Numbered from the stretch's first letter, positions 35,954-45,106 are shown. The stretch: DNA of 64,000 nucleotides from an uncultured Prevotella sp. (GCA_900771975.1 CAAGPV010000095.1:1-64000), one strand, 5' to 3'. The notes: a model not told the origin generated them from the letters alone. Numbers and translations are program-made.

Positions 35954-35985
35954 TTTGCGCAACCAACAAAAAAGAATTACCTTTG
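35954..35985 (+). promoter_or_regulatory. psd promoter, TTTG-N20-TACCTTTG
   Basis: TTTG (35954-35957) and TACCTTTG (35978-35985) are exactly 20 bases apart; the ATG follows at 36017. Confidence 0.75.
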
Positions 35986-36016
35986 CACTACTTATTACTA
36001 TTAGCGTTAACACGCC

Positions 36017-36709
36017 ATGGGCAAACGAATAAAAAAACTCAAAAAGATAAGAATACACCGTGAGGGCAACGACCATTTGCTATATGGAGGCATCTGTTAT
36101 GCTCTCATCGCCATCATATTGTGGTATGCCTTTGCTACCAAAATTCCCTTTTGGATTTTCTTGGTTGTTGTTGGTGTCGTTTACGGCATCGTGGTCAACT
36201 TCTACCGTTGTCCCATTCGCTATTTCAGCGAGGAAGACACCGAGAAGACAGTGGTTGCTCCCGCTGACGGGCGCATTGTTGTCATTGAGGAGGTGGAAGA
36301 AAACGAATACTTCCACGACCGCCGACTCATGATTAGCATCTTCATGAGTCTGTGGAATGTGCACGCCAATTGGTTCCCCGTGGACGGAAAAGTGAAGTTT
36401 GTATTACACAAGGACGGCAACTACCACAAAGCTTGGTTACCAAAGGCAAGTGAAGAAAATGAGCACGCCGACACCATGATTACTACCCCTGAAGGCACTG
36501 ACATCCTGTGCCGACAGATTGCAGGAGCCGTGGCTCGTCGCATCGTCACCTATGCAAAAGAGGGCGAAGACTGCTATATTGACGAGCACTTGGGCTTTAT
36601 CAAGCTGGGCAGTCGTGTCGATGTGTTCTTGCCCATTGGCAGCGAAGTCTGCGTAAAGATGGGACAAGCCACCACTGGCGACCAAACGGTTTTGGCTAAA
36701 TTAAAATAG
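36017..36709 (+). CDS. psd: Phosphatidylserine decarboxylase proenzyme
   Basis: It makes phosphatidylethanolamine. 230 residues, the short form of the family, with two N-terminal membrane segments (about 22-60). The self-cleavage site that creates the pyruvoyl group is LGS in FIKLGSRVD, between G198 and S199. HANWFPVDG carries the active-site His. The next gene, pssA, makes its substrate, and the 2-base gap indicates one operon. Confidence 0.95.
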   Translation: MGKRIKKLKKIRIHREGNDHLLYGGICYALIAIILWYAFATKIPFWIFLVVVGVVYGIVVNFYRCPIRYFSEEDTEKTVVAPADGRIVVIEEVEENEYFHDRRLMISIFMSLWNVHANWFPVDGKVKFVLHKDGNYHKAWLPKASEENEHADTMITTPEGTDILCRQIAGAVARRIVTYAKEGEDCYIDEHLGFIKLGSRVDVFLPIGSEVCVKMGQATTGDQTVLAKLK

Positions 36710-36711
36710 AA

Positions 36712-37407
36712 ATGGCTAACTTTATCACACGCAACATCCCCAACACCATCACTTGTTGCAACCTCGTGTCGGGTTGCATTGCTACCTATAACGCCTTTTT
36801 AGGAAATGCCAAAATGGCTTTGCTGTGGATTGTAGTTGGGGCTGTGTTCGACTTCTTTGACGGAATGAGCGCACGGTTGTTGCATGTTTCTTCGCCCATT
36901 GGCAAAGAACTCGACTCATTGGCAGACGATGTTACTTTCGGTGTGGCGCCTTCCACCATCATCTTTTCTGAACTACAGCTCATCCTAAACGACGACTGGA
37001 CTCGCTATTTGGCCTTTCTTGCTTATGTGATGGCGGCATTCTCGGCATTGCGATTGGCCAAATTCAATCTCGACGAACGTCAAGCTTTGGGCTTCATCGG
37101 TATGCCCACACCGGCCAACGCCCTATTTTGGGGTTCACTCGTCATTGGATTGCAAGAACATTTCGGGGTTTTGCCTACGTGGACGGCAGGTGTCATACTG
37201 CTGATGGTATTTGTTTGCAGTTGGCTTTTGGTGTCTGAAATTCCTATGTTTGCTCTTAAATTCAAACAATGGGGTTGGAAGGGCAACGAAGTAAAATACA
37301 TTTTCGTCATTTCCTGCATTCCCCTTCTACTCTGTTTCAAGGTGTTGGGCATTGCTGTCATCATTGCTTGGTATGTGCTATTGTCGATACTGACGCAAAA
37401 GAAATAA
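36712..37407 (+). CDS. pssA: CDP-diacylglycerol-serine O-phosphatidyltransferase
   Basis: It makes phosphatidylserine from CDP-diacylglycerol and serine. 231 residues, about seven membrane segments, with the CDP-alcohol phosphatidyltransferase motif DFFDGMSARLL...GKELDSLADD (about 46-72) that binds the CDP group and metal. Type II (membrane) enzyme. It sits between psd and a DUF4834 gene, with 2- and 4-base gaps. Confidence 0.96.
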   Translation: MANFITRNIPNTITCCNLVSGCIATYNAFLGNAKMALLWIVVGAVFDFFDGMSARLLHVSSPIGKELDSLADDVTFGVAPSTIIFSELQLILNDDWTRYLAFLAYVMAAFSALRLAKFNLDERQALGFIGMPTPANALFWGSLVIGLQEHFGVLPTWTAGVILLMVFVCSWLLVSEIPMFALKFKQWGWKGNEVKYIFVISCIPLLLCFKVLGIAVIIAWYVLLSILTQKK

Positions 37408-37411
37408 AGTC

Positions 37412-37663
37412 ATGTCCGCCCTACTCTCCTTCTTTTTGTTTTGTTTGCTCATTATCGTTGTGAGTGCTCTCTATGTCGGCATTGCCGTTTATCGCAAATA
37501 CCGACAACTAACAGATGTTTTCCGGCGCAACACCAACAACGAAAGAAACTACCGACAACGTGGTAACGAAGATGTTGTCATCGACTGCCGAGACGCCAAA
37601 ACCAAACAACAGAAAATCTTTTCCGACGACGAAGGGGAATATGTTGACTACAAAGAAGAATAA
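37412..37663 (+). CDS. DUF4834 small membrane protein
   Basis: 83 residues. One N-terminal membrane helix (about 4-26) is followed by a basic stretch with Arg/Asn repeats and an acidic end (DDEGEYVDYKEE). This matches DUF4834, found in Bacteroidota, often beside pssA. Its function is unknown. The 4-base gap to pssA suggests a link to phospholipid synthesis, but only by position. Confidence 0.85.
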   Translation: MSALLSFFLFCLLIIVVSALYVGIAVYRKYRQLTDVFRRNTNNERNYRQRGNEDVVIDCRDAKTKQQKIFSDDEGEYVDYKEE

Positions 37664-37705
37664 GAATTGCAAGTAGCTGATTTACAGCAACTTGCATATC
37701 ACTTT

Positions 37706-37790
37706 CCAAAACCCCGTGTTTTAGCACGTAAAACCGGCTCTTTTAGACACTAAAACACGGGGTTTTAGGAGCTAAAAGAGCCGGTTTTAG
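37706..37790. repeat. 22-bp-period palindromic module array, copy 2
   Basis: Four 19-bp modules of the form CTAAAA-N7-TTTTAG start at 37706, 37728, 37750 and 37772, exactly 22 bases apart. Cores are CCCCGTG, CCGGCTC, CACGGGG and GAGCCGG. Core 1 is the reverse complement of core 3, and core 2 of core 4, giving 17-bp perfectly paired arms in an interlocked A-B-A'-B' order. It lies between the convergent DUF4834 and pyrH genes, and ends 10 bases from the pyrH stop. No other terminator is visible there. Confidence 0.85.
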
Positions 37791-37800
37791 AAAGCAAGGG

Positions 37801-38511
37801 TCAATTGTGGACAAGTGTACCTATTTGTTCTCCCTCCATCACCTTCTTCAGATTGCCTACTACATCCATGTTGAACACATAAATGGGGAGGTTGTTTTCC
37901 TTACACATCGTGGTGGCTGTAAGGTCCATTACCTTCAATCCGCGGGTGTAAATCTCGTCATAAGTAATCTCATCAAACTTGGTTGCTGTGGGATCTTTTT
38001 CGGGATCTGCAGTATAAATGCCGTCAACACGTGTTCCTTTCAGCATCACATCTGCCTCTATCTCTATGCCACGCAGGGACGAACCAGTGTCAGTAGTGAA
38101 GTAAGGACTGCCTGTTCCTGCCGAGAAAATACAAACATAGCCTGCCTCCATGGCGTCTATCGCCTTCCATTTGCTATAGAATTCTCCAATGGGTTCCATA
38201 CGGATAGCGGTCAGCACTTTGGTTTTGACGCCCAAAGCACCAAGAGCTGAGCTCAGTGCCAACGAGTTGATAACTGTTGCACACATACCCATTTGGTCGC
38301 CCTTTACGCGATCAAAACCTTTCTGGCTGCCACTGAGTCCACGGAAGATATTGCCACCTCCGATGACAATTCCTATCTCCACGCCCATTTCGTGCACCTC
38401 CTTAATCTGGCGGGCATAGTCGCTCAGACGGTCAGGGTCTATTCCAAAACCTTGTTTGCCCATTAGGCTCTCACCGCTCAGTTTTAACAGTATTCGCTTA
38501 AATCTTGCCAT
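37801..38511 (-). CDS. pyrH: UMP kinase
   Basis: It phosphorylates UMP to UDP. 236 residues of the amino-acid-kinase fold, with KLSGESLMG, GGGNIFRG and the late TDTGSSLRGIEIEADVMLKGT motif binding UMP and ATP. Normal length. It ends a minus-strand operon yraN-birA-pyrH (gaps 14 and 18 bases). Confidence 0.97.
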   Translation of the reverse strand: MARFKRILLKLSGESLMGKQGFGIDPDRLSDYARQIKEVHEMGVEIGIVIGGGNIFRGLSGSQKGFDRVKGDQMGMCATVINSLALSSALGALGVKTKVLTAIRMEPIGEFYSKWKAIDAMEAGYVCIFSAGTGSPYFTTDTGSSLRGIEIEADVMLKGTRVDGIYTADPEKDPTATKFDEITYDEIYTRGLKVMDLTATTMCKENNLPIYVFNMDVVGNLKKVMEGEQIGTLVHN

Positions 38512-38529
38512 AATTGAATATATTGATTG

Positions 38530-39267
38530 TTATTTGTATTCTTCCAGCACGAAGGTCACTTCCTTAAAGGCGTAGCGACGTATAAGTCCTTGACGGTCGT
38601 GCAACACCAAATGGCCGTCGTCTTCCACCTCTACCAAGGCTGCCTCAAACATGCCCTCGGCATCTTGATACTTATGATAGCCCGTTCGACGGTACAGGGC
38701 TGCATGGTAACGTGTGGATATGTCGGCAAACTGGTTTTCGGCCAGTAGCTCAAGGTTGGCCGTGATGCCGTTCACCACCTTTTGCAAAAGTTCGTCCAGC
38801 GGCACTTCATGCCCCAATATCTGATAAAGCGATACGGGATTGGGGGCATCGCTGTGAAACTCCCGTTGGTTAACATCTATGCCGGTTCCGAAGACACAAC
38901 GCTTGACTGCACCTGCCGACAAGCTGGTTTCAATAAGAGTTCCGCTTATCTTGCGGTCTTGCCAGTAGACATCATTGGGCCACTTCAGGGTAATGCCATC
39001 GGTATAGTTGTCCAGGGCTTCCTTTATGGCCAAGGCTTCGGCTTCTGCCAACAGGAACTGCCGGCGCACAGGTACAAACTTTGGCTGAATTGCCAACGAG
39101 AACAATAAGTTCTTTCCTGGCTCGCTTTCCCAGGTGTTGCTGCCTTGACCACGTCCCGCTGTCTGATAATCGGCCACAACCAACACGGATTGTCCGTCTG
39201 GCAACGGCTGACAATCGTGCAAATAGCGATTGGTGGAATCCACTTCTTTTAGTCTTATTACTTTCAT
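38530..39267 (-). CDS. birA: Biotin-[acetyl-CoA-carboxylase] ligase, enzyme-only form
   Basis: It activates biotin with ATP and attaches it to biotin carboxyl-carrier proteins. 245 residues. The catalytic domain begins near residue 1 (LKEVDSTNRYL) with the biotinyl-AMP loop AGRGQGSNTW. The DNA-binding domain of E. coli BirA is missing, so it is not a repressor. The ATG at 39267 is preferred to a TTG at 39276. It lies between yraN and pyrH. Confidence 0.95.
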   Translation of the reverse strand: MKVIRLKEVDSTNRYLHDCQPLPDGQSVLVVADYQTAGRGQGSNTWESEPGKNLLFSLAIQPKFVPVRRQFLLAEAEALAIKEALDNYTDGITLKWPNDVYWQDRKISGTLIETSLSAGAVKRCVFGTGIDVNQREFHSDAPNPVSLYQILGHEVPLDELLQKVVNGITANLELLAENQFADISTRYHAALYRRTGYHKYQDAEGMFEAALVEVEDDGHLVLHDRQGLIRRYAFKEVTFVLEEYK

Positions 39268-39281
39268 GTGCTGCAAAAAGG

Positions 39282-39653
39282 TTATACAAACGGCAGGAAC
39301 GCATCTTTCACATGACGTATCTCTGCCGAGGATTCATCGGTGCCTACAATCGTGATAATGTCAAACCGGATGTCGGCATCTATCATCTTGGACTTAACAA
39401 AGGCATTTGCTGCTATTGAGAGGGAACGTATTTTCTGAGGAGTAACAGCAGTGTCGGCATCACAGAATTTCTCGTCACGTCGTGTTTTCACTTCTACTAT
39501 CACAAGTTCGTTACTTTCTTTATCCATAGCAACAATGTCCAAATCACGATGGCCGTAACGCCAATCGCGATAAACGATACAGTAACCTTGACCTTGCAAA
39601 TACTTCGCTGCAAGCGTTTCTCCCCAATGTCCCAAGTCGTTGTGTGCTGCCAT
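39282..39653 (-). CDS. YraN-family (UPF0102) protein
   Basis: 123 residues with the UPF0102 pattern: GHWGETLAAKYLQGQGY, RYGHRDLDIVA and VIVEVKTRRDE, which carry the D/E-x-K residues of the PD-(D/E)XK nuclease fold. Members are poorly understood; a role in DNA processing has been proposed. First gene of the operon with birA and pyrH, and divergent from tadA. Confidence 0.92.
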   Translation of the reverse strand: MAAHNDLGHWGETLAAKYLQGQGYCIVYRDWRYGHRDLDIVAMDKESNELVIVEVKTRRDEKFCDADTAVTPQKIRSLSIAANAFVKSKMIDADIRFDIITIVGTDESSAEIRHVKDAFLPFV

Positions 39654-39675
39654 ATAGCTCTGTGATACGTTTCTA

Positions 39676-39706
39676 CAAAGGTAATATTAGTTAGCGGATA
39701 TACAAA
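39676..39706 (-). promoter_or_regulatory. yraN-birA-pyrH promoter, TTTG-N19-TACCTTTG
   Basis: On the minus strand TTTG (39706-39703) and TACCTTTG (39683-39676) are 19 bases apart. The leader would be about 16 bases. Confidence 0.65.
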
Positions 39707-39716
39707 ATAAAATTGG

Positions 39717-39724
39717 TACTTTTG
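39717..39724 (+). promoter_or_regulatory. tadA promoter -7 element (TACTTTTG), leaderless
   Basis: Only 4 bases separate this element from the ATG at 39729, so the transcript would start at or just inside the start codon. The alternative is that translation begins at the in-frame ATG at 39771. Confidence 0.5.
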
Positions 39725-39728
39725 CAGC

Positions 39729-40184
39729 ATGACTCAACAAGAAGAACAACAGCAAAGAGACGAGTTTTTCATGCGCAAGGCACTGAACGAAGCGGAAGAA
39801 GCTTTTCGTCATGGGGAGATACCCATCGGGGCGGTCATCGTTTGCAAAGGAAAGGTGATAGCACGGGCACACAACCTAACCGAAACCTTGAACGATGTCA
39901 CAGCTCATGCAGAAATGCAGGCCATCACTGCCGCCGCCAACCTATTGGGGGGAAAATATCTTCAGGGATGCACACTCTATGTTACGGTTGAACCGTGCGT
40001 TATGTGTGCTGGAGCCATTGGCTGGTCACAACTGTCCCGCATCGTCTATGGAGCGCCGGACGACAAACGGGGCTACCGCGAGTTTGCTCCACGCGCCTTT
40101 CATCCCCGTTCAACGACAACGTCCGGCATTCTGGAAGAAGAATGCCGGACGTTGATGCAAAAGTTTTTTAAAGAGCGTCGCTAA
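39729..40184 (+). CDS. tadA: tRNA-specific adenosine deaminase
   Basis: It converts A34 to inosine in tRNA-Arg(ACG). 151 residues of the CDA fold with zinc ligands H60 and E62 in HAE and the C90/C93 pair in PCVMC. RAHNLTETLNDVTAHAEMQA matches the family closely. The protein could instead begin at the ATG at 39771 (MRKALNEAEEAF), which is nearer to the usual TadA N-terminus and would leave a 40-base leader. It converges on an M6 peptidase gene with a 4-base gap and no terminator between. Confidence 0.93.
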   Translation: MTQQEEQQQRDEFFMRKALNEAEEAFRHGEIPIGAVIVCKGKVIARAHNLTETLNDVTAHAEMQAITAAANLLGGKYLQGCTLYVTVEPCVMCAGAIGWSQLSRIVYGAPDDKRGYREFAPRAFHPRSTTTSGILEEECRTLMQKFFKERR

Positions 40185-40188
40185 GTGT

Positions 40189-42873
40189 TTACTTGACTAC
40201 GACCTTTCTACTACGTTTTCCTTCCTTGACAATATAAATGCCATGAGGCAACTGTGCACCACTGATACGGCGACCTTGCAAGTCATAAACCTCACGTGAA
40301 GCACCGGTTGCATTGCTCAAGTCGTCTAAGGTTTCAATAACGTTCACTGGTGACAGGGTCTTCACAAACACCCTGTTGGAAACTTGTGTGGTATCTGAGT
40401 CCGTGGTTCCTATTACCGTATAATAATAATTGGTGTCGGAAAGAAGGCCGTCAACAAGGTAAGACGTTTGCTGACCAACGTTCACATCGGTAAGGGAATC
40501 GATGGCAACAGGGGCTATGGCTACATAACTTAATGTCACATCGTCAATGCCTACATAAGAGCCTGACACCTTTTGGTGGAACACCAGACGAACAGAATCT
40601 GCCTTATCAAACTGATAATTGGAGATGAGGGCAGAGGTGGAAAGTTGCAAAGTATCTACCTTTGCTATGCTGTCGCCCTTGTAAGCCTCAACGGTGAGCG
40701 TATTGCCACTCTGGGTAGAACGGCTCCAGAAGTTTACTCCTGTTACCTTTCCTTCCGGATGAGACACATTCAAATAAGGTTCTTCTGTCTGTCCTGCCTC
40801 TGGGCGAAGACGCAATGCATAGCCCTTGTGCGAATAGTTGTTTTTAATATAGAAGATGGAGTTGGTGCTCCAACCTGCTGGTAAGCCCGATGACTTTTGG
40901 GAGAAATCGTACGATTGGGTAAGTGTTTCTCCACCGAAGTCTTCAGCATAAATGGTGAGAAGATAGTTTTCCACACCATCCACACCGTCCCATTGTGCCA
41001 CAAATGAGTTTTCGGTCACGTCATCGGCTGCCTTTGCATGTATGGTCAGTTCGTGCAACTGTGCTGCAAGCGTGGTAAAAGTAGTCTTCAAAGTGTCAGA
41101 TGCATAACCAGATTTCAAGGCTATAACTGACAACTGATAGGTGGTTTCGGGCTGAAGATTGGAAAGAACGGCACTTTCTGTGGTAAACTCTTCATGCAAA
41201 ATGGTGTCAGTGCCTTGCTTCAACAGCAACTCATAATCGTCCGCATCGCTCACCTTTGACCAATGGGCTACGGCAGAGAGACCCATAACGTTATCTACCC
41301 AAAGAGTATCTGGGGCAGTAACTGAAAATCCTTCACCGTTCAACTTGAAACGAATAATATCGTTCTGCTCTGTTACATTGGCCAAGCCAAAAAGCTTGTT
41401 ACCATTCCAGTCGTCAAAATCCTTGGTCTTTACGTTTTTCGTACCGGGGAAGGGGTCTGCATCCATATTGCTATAGCTCTCCCTGTTGTCAGCTTCCACA
41501 ATGTCAACACACTTGTGGCCAACGGGGTTGTCATAGTTGTTGTTTGGCTTGTTGGCGTTCCAAGCACTCTGTTGCTCGTCAATATGCCATACCAACATTC
41601 CATGGCCAGGAAGGTAGGTATCCCAACTTTTTTGCTGACGGTTCTCCAAAAGGAAATATTCTTTGCTATTCCCCGGAACACTTACACGATAAAACATTGC
41701 ACTATCGGTAAGACAAACAAGTTGCTTCTCAGTGGTGTCTTTCGGCAATAGGGTGATGGGTTGCGCCCAGTCAAGGGCATACTTCTCGTAGGCAGAGAAC
41801 AGTGGTGGCGTACATTGATCATTGTTATAGCTGCCGGCACACATTGTATCCCAGTCTTCCAGGGTGTAGGCCGAACTGTAGCTCGTATCGTAAAGGTCGG
41901 GAATGCCCAACACATGACCGAACTCATGCACGAATGTGCCAATGCCGACAGGCTTTCTGGAGCTTCCGTTCAGCTCTTGCGAACAGGCATAACGGTCGAT
42001 TGTGACTCCGTTAATGGTGACGGCTTTGCCCTCGGCACTCAACTCATAAGAATGAGGCCATATCCAACTGCCACCGGCATCTGCTTGTCCAAGTCCTGCA
42101 TAAAAAACATAAAGGTTGTCGACAACACCGTCGTTGTTGGTGTCAAAGTCTGCAAGGTTAACCGAATCTTTGATAAGATTGGCCACTTCCACCATCATAT
42201 CTGGAACATAACGAGTGCCGTCACCGGAAGAACCTCCATAGTAGGTGGCCTTCTTGGACACCTTTACTGGACCTACAACGGTAAACTCGGGATCATAAAC
42301 ACCGTTGGAGCTGTCGTGATAGAAGTCGTAGGCACTGCCCGTAGCTCCATACTGGTTGGTATAGTTGCGACCATTGAGAAGTCCTTCATAGAATGTTTTG
42401 GGGTCACCTACATAGCTGGAAAAATTTTTATCGCTAAACCTCACTAATACTACAAGCACCTTGCGATGGCCCGTTGTAGGGATGTCGCTAATGCGCAAGC
42501 GTGGAGCTTTCTTGGCAGAAGGGCGCTGAATGGCTGACCGCTGTAAAGAGGTTGCAGCACTTTTGTCTACCGTCTGTAGGAATGATTTGGCCTGTTGTCC
42601 GCGTTGCTGAATATCTACAGCCTTGATGCCGCTGCTCAGTAGCTTACCATTAACAGACTTGGCATACATATAACATCCCGATTTTGTGTCCATCAACAAG
42701 GGATAGCCGTCCTCGGTATAAGCTTGGTGGGCAAACTCATCACCCTTCTGCTGAATCCAGAGGTTGGTTCCATCAGGTTGGGTAAACCGGATTTTACCTG
42801 GATAGGCGGGCACTGCTTGCGCCCCACTCCATCCCAAACACGCCAATAATAGCGTTAGCAAAGTTTTCTTCAT
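40189..42873 (-). CDS. Secreted M6-family metallopeptidase with T9SS tail
   Basis: 894 residues. The signal peptide ends near AQA (residue 20). A propeptide (about 20-125) is followed by an M6-like peptidase domain with zinc motif HEFGH (316-320) and downstream GIPDLYD. Two fibronectin-III-like domains (about 520-610 and 620-830) follow, the second split by an insertion near 660-790 that resembles a jellyroll (GWSTNSIFYIKNN). The C-terminus VYDLQGRRISG...GIYIVKEGKRSRKVVVK fits a type A T9SS sorting domain. It is the second gene after a paralogous M6 gene (25-base gap). Confidence 0.9.
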   Translation of the reverse strand: MKKTLLTLLLACLGWSGAQAVPAYPGKIRFTQPDGTNLWIQQKGDEFAHQAYTEDGYPLLMDTKSGCYMYAKSVNGKLLSSGIKAVDIQQRGQQAKSFLQTVDKSAATSLQRSAIQRPSAKKAPRLRISDIPTTGHRKVLVVLVRFSDKNFSSYVGDPKTFYEGLLNGRNYTNQYGATGSAYDFYHDSSNGVYDPEFTVVGPVKVSKKATYYGGSSGDGTRYVPDMMVEVANLIKDSVNLADFDTNNDGVVDNLYVFYAGLGQADAGGSWIWPHSYELSAEGKAVTINGVTIDRYACSQELNGSSRKPVGIGTFVHEFGHVLGIPDLYDTSYSSAYTLEDWDTMCAGSYNNDQCTPPLFSAYEKYALDWAQPITLLPKDTTEKQLVCLTDSAMFYRVSVPGNSKEYFLLENRQQKSWDTYLPGHGMLVWHIDEQQSAWNANKPNNNYDNPVGHKCVDIVEADNRESYSNMDADPFPGTKNVKTKDFDDWNGNKLFGLANVTEQNDIIRFKLNGEGFSVTAPDTLWVDNVMGLSAVAHWSKVSDADDYELLLKQGTDTILHEEFTTESAVLSNLQPETTYQLSVIALKSGYASDTLKTTFTTLAAQLHELTIHAKAADDVTENSFVAQWDGVDGVENYLLTIYAEDFGGETLTQSYDFSQKSSGLPAGWSTNSIFYIKNNYSHKGYALRLRPEAGQTEEPYLNVSHPEGKVTGVNFWSRSTQSGNTLTVEAYKGDSIAKVDTLQLSTSALISNYQFDKADSVRLVFHQKVSGSYVGIDDVTLSYVAIAPVAIDSLTDVNVGQQTSYLVDGLLSDTNYYYTVIGTTDSDTTQVSNRVFVKTLSPVNVIETLDDLSNATGASREVYDLQGRRISGAQLPHGIYIVKEGKRSRKVVVK

Positions 42874-42898
42874 AGGTTATTTTGTTAGTGTCTGTTAG

Positions 42899-45106
42899 CT
42901 ATTTAACTACTATCTTCCTGCCTTGCTGGATGTAAACTCCCTTTGGAAGACCTACAAGACTTATACCGACATACTGGCCCTTCAACGTGTAGATGCGAGA
43001 AGACGCGGTTGTGGAAGTCTGTTCTATATTGCGGATGCCTGTCGCTACCTTTTTGCGATAAATCTGCAAATTGTTCATTGCTGTGGTAAAGCAGGTGAAG
43101 TAGGTATCGTCAGTGCTATAGCCGAGGTTCTTATAGCTGTAATTGCCCGTAAAGACCACAGAGGCGTTGCCATCGTTGATGGCAATTGATGCAATGCAGT
43201 TGGCATCGGCTTTGGTAGAGAGTTTCAATCCTGTGGAGCTGGAGCTAAGATAGGCTTTCTTGCCAGGGGCATAGAAACCCCATCCCTGACCGTTGGTGGT
43301 GCGCATCAAGGCAAATTCCAACACTGAAGCATTGCCATAAGCATGGTCAGAAGACAATTGAACAGAAGCAGCCGAACGATAGGACGACTGTTGGTCGACA
43401 CCCAATGCTACAGAAGAGGCTTCGTTCACAAAGATGATAGTGTCGTTGGCCGAAAGGGTGTTGACGTCGGTCACCTTGTCATATTCTACTCCGTTGGAAA
43501 CAGCTGCAGTTGGAAGGGTGGCATCCTTGAAATTGAATGTTATGGTTCCATTGGGTTGCTTTATAATCTTGTAGATGGGCAAACCGTTATAGTACGAGTT
43601 GTTGAGAAACGTATAGCCGAGCTTCTTGTTTTCGCCATTGCCGAAGAGATCGGCTTCCTGAGAATTGGAGGACGACTTAATGGTGCGCCCGGATGCCGTC
43701 ACAATCATGGCTCGCTTAGCTGACTGAGTGTTGTTGACCATATTACCCGTCCAATAATAGGAATCGTAGGCAAAGCGAGAAATCATCAACCCCGTACCCT
43801 TACCAGCACCATACCATGTGCCTGGCTGACGGTTTTCCAAGATGAAATATTCTTTGGCATTGTTGGGATTGCGCACCATGACGGCCATTTCCCCTTCTTC
43901 ATCATTGGGATTGGTGAGCGTTACAGACTCTGCATCGGACAATTCGCGAATGTTAAGCCATCCCATAAAGCTACGTTCATAAGCGTTATAGCCAACAGGG
44001 GCGTAAGTATTGTTGTCATATTCGCCTTCGTCCATAACCGACCAGCCTCCGAAAGGAGAATCATCAGAATAAGAATAGTCGGTAACATAGAAGTCAGGAA
44101 GACCTAAAGCATGACTAAACTCGTGTACGAACACACCCATACCCATAAGCTGGTGCTGGGTAGAGGTGCCATAAAGCTCGTTACCTACATAGTAAGATTT
44201 GAAATAAGTACCGCTGAACGTTCCGTAATAAGGGGACAAGTCGCGTTCATGAGGCCAAATAGTGTTTTCATCTCCACCAGTAGCTTCACCACAACCGGCA
44301 TAGTAAATAGTAACGTTGGGAACGTTACCTTCAGTGGTTTTGTACTGGCTAAAGTCAACACCTTGGGCTACAGCCTTGGCAACAGCTTCCTTCACCATGG
44401 TCATGGCACGCCCGTCTGAGCCATAGCTATTAGCACCATAATAGGCATAATCGTGGTCAAGAGTGACATTGGCTACAACATCAAAAGTGGGATTGAAAAG
44501 TCCACGGCTTTGTGCAAGGAAATAGTCACGCACCGAACCACGCTCAAAGGTATTGTCTTCATTATAGCCTTCCTGGTTGAAAAAACGGGACAACTTGTCT
44601 TGGTTCATGTCCGGCTGAAATTTTACATCCGAAAAATTAACCATAATAACCGGAATGGTCAAGCTACCTAAAGAAGGAACTGCACCTCCAGACCGTGTGT
44701 TGTACTTTCCTAATCCGTCACTGGTGGAAGCATTGCCGGCACGTTGAGAACTCCGTTTGGGAGCTGCCAACTTAACTAAAGGGGCATCAGTGGGCTTTAA
44801 CGTATTAGATGAAACAAACTGCTTCTCGGCTTCTGAGCGATCAGCAATATCGTGGGTCACAATAGAGGTAGCAACAAGCTGACCGTTCTCAAGCTTGGCA
44901 TAGCAAAGCATTCCTTCGCCATTGCGAACAACAACCTGATTGTCTAACGTGGTGTAGAAAGCCAAATGGCCGTCACCGTTTTTATACAAAAGAACTGTTG
45001 TGCCGTCTGCCTGCTTAACAGGAAAGGCAACATGAACAGGACGTACGGCGTGCACAGATAAGGACAGAGCAAGACTGGCAAGCACCGTAATAAAAGTTTT
45101 CTTCAT
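42899..45106 (-). CDS. Secreted M6-family metallopeptidase with T9SS tail, paralogue
   Basis: 735 residues. Signal peptide to about VHA (residue 20), a propeptide, then an M6-like peptidase domain with zinc motif HEFSH (328-332) and GLPDFYV. A C-terminal beta-rich domain (about 560-690) replaces the fibronectin-like domains of its neighbour. The tail IYTLKGQYVG...GVYIQQGRKIVVK fits T9SS sorting. The N-terminal propeptides of the two proteins resemble each other (KNGDGHLAFYTT versus QKGDEFAHQAYTE), so they probably arose by tandem duplication. The promoter -7 element TAACTTTG is at 45174-45181. Confidence 0.9.
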   Translation of the reverse strand: MKKTFITVLASLALSLSVHAVRPVHVAFPVKQADGTTVLLYKNGDGHLAFYTTLDNQVVVRNGEGMLCYAKLENGQLVATSIVTHDIADRSEAEKQFVSSNTLKPTDAPLVKLAAPKRSSQRAGNASTSDGLGKYNTRSGGAVPSLGSLTIPVIMVNFSDVKFQPDMNQDKLSRFFNQEGYNEDNTFERGSVRDYFLAQSRGLFNPTFDVVANVTLDHDYAYYGANSYGSDGRAMTMVKEAVAKAVAQGVDFSQYKTTEGNVPNVTIYYAGCGEATGGDENTIWPHERDLSPYYGTFSGTYFKSYYVGNELYGTSTQHQLMGMGVFVHEFSHALGLPDFYVTDYSYSDDSPFGGWSVMDEGEYDNNTYAPVGYNAYERSFMGWLNIRELSDAESVTLTNPNDEEGEMAVMVRNPNNAKEYFILENRQPGTWYGAGKGTGLMISRFAYDSYYWTGNMVNNTQSAKRAMIVTASGRTIKSSSNSQEADLFGNGENKKLGYTFLNNSYYNGLPIYKIIKQPNGTITFNFKDATLPTAAVSNGVEYDKVTDVNTLSANDTIIFVNEASSVALGVDQQSSYRSAASVQLSSDHAYGNASVLEFALMRTTNGQGWGFYAPGKKAYLSSSSTGLKLSTKADANCIASIAINDGNASVVFTGNYSYKNLGYSTDDTYFTCFTTAMNNLQIYRKKVATGIRNIEQTSTTASSRIYTLKGQYVGISLVGLPKGVYIQQGRKIVVK

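Noticed and set aside
37706..37790. CRISPR array
   Set aside because: The gaps between modules are only 3 bases and differ little; there are no 25-40 base spacers and no cas genes.
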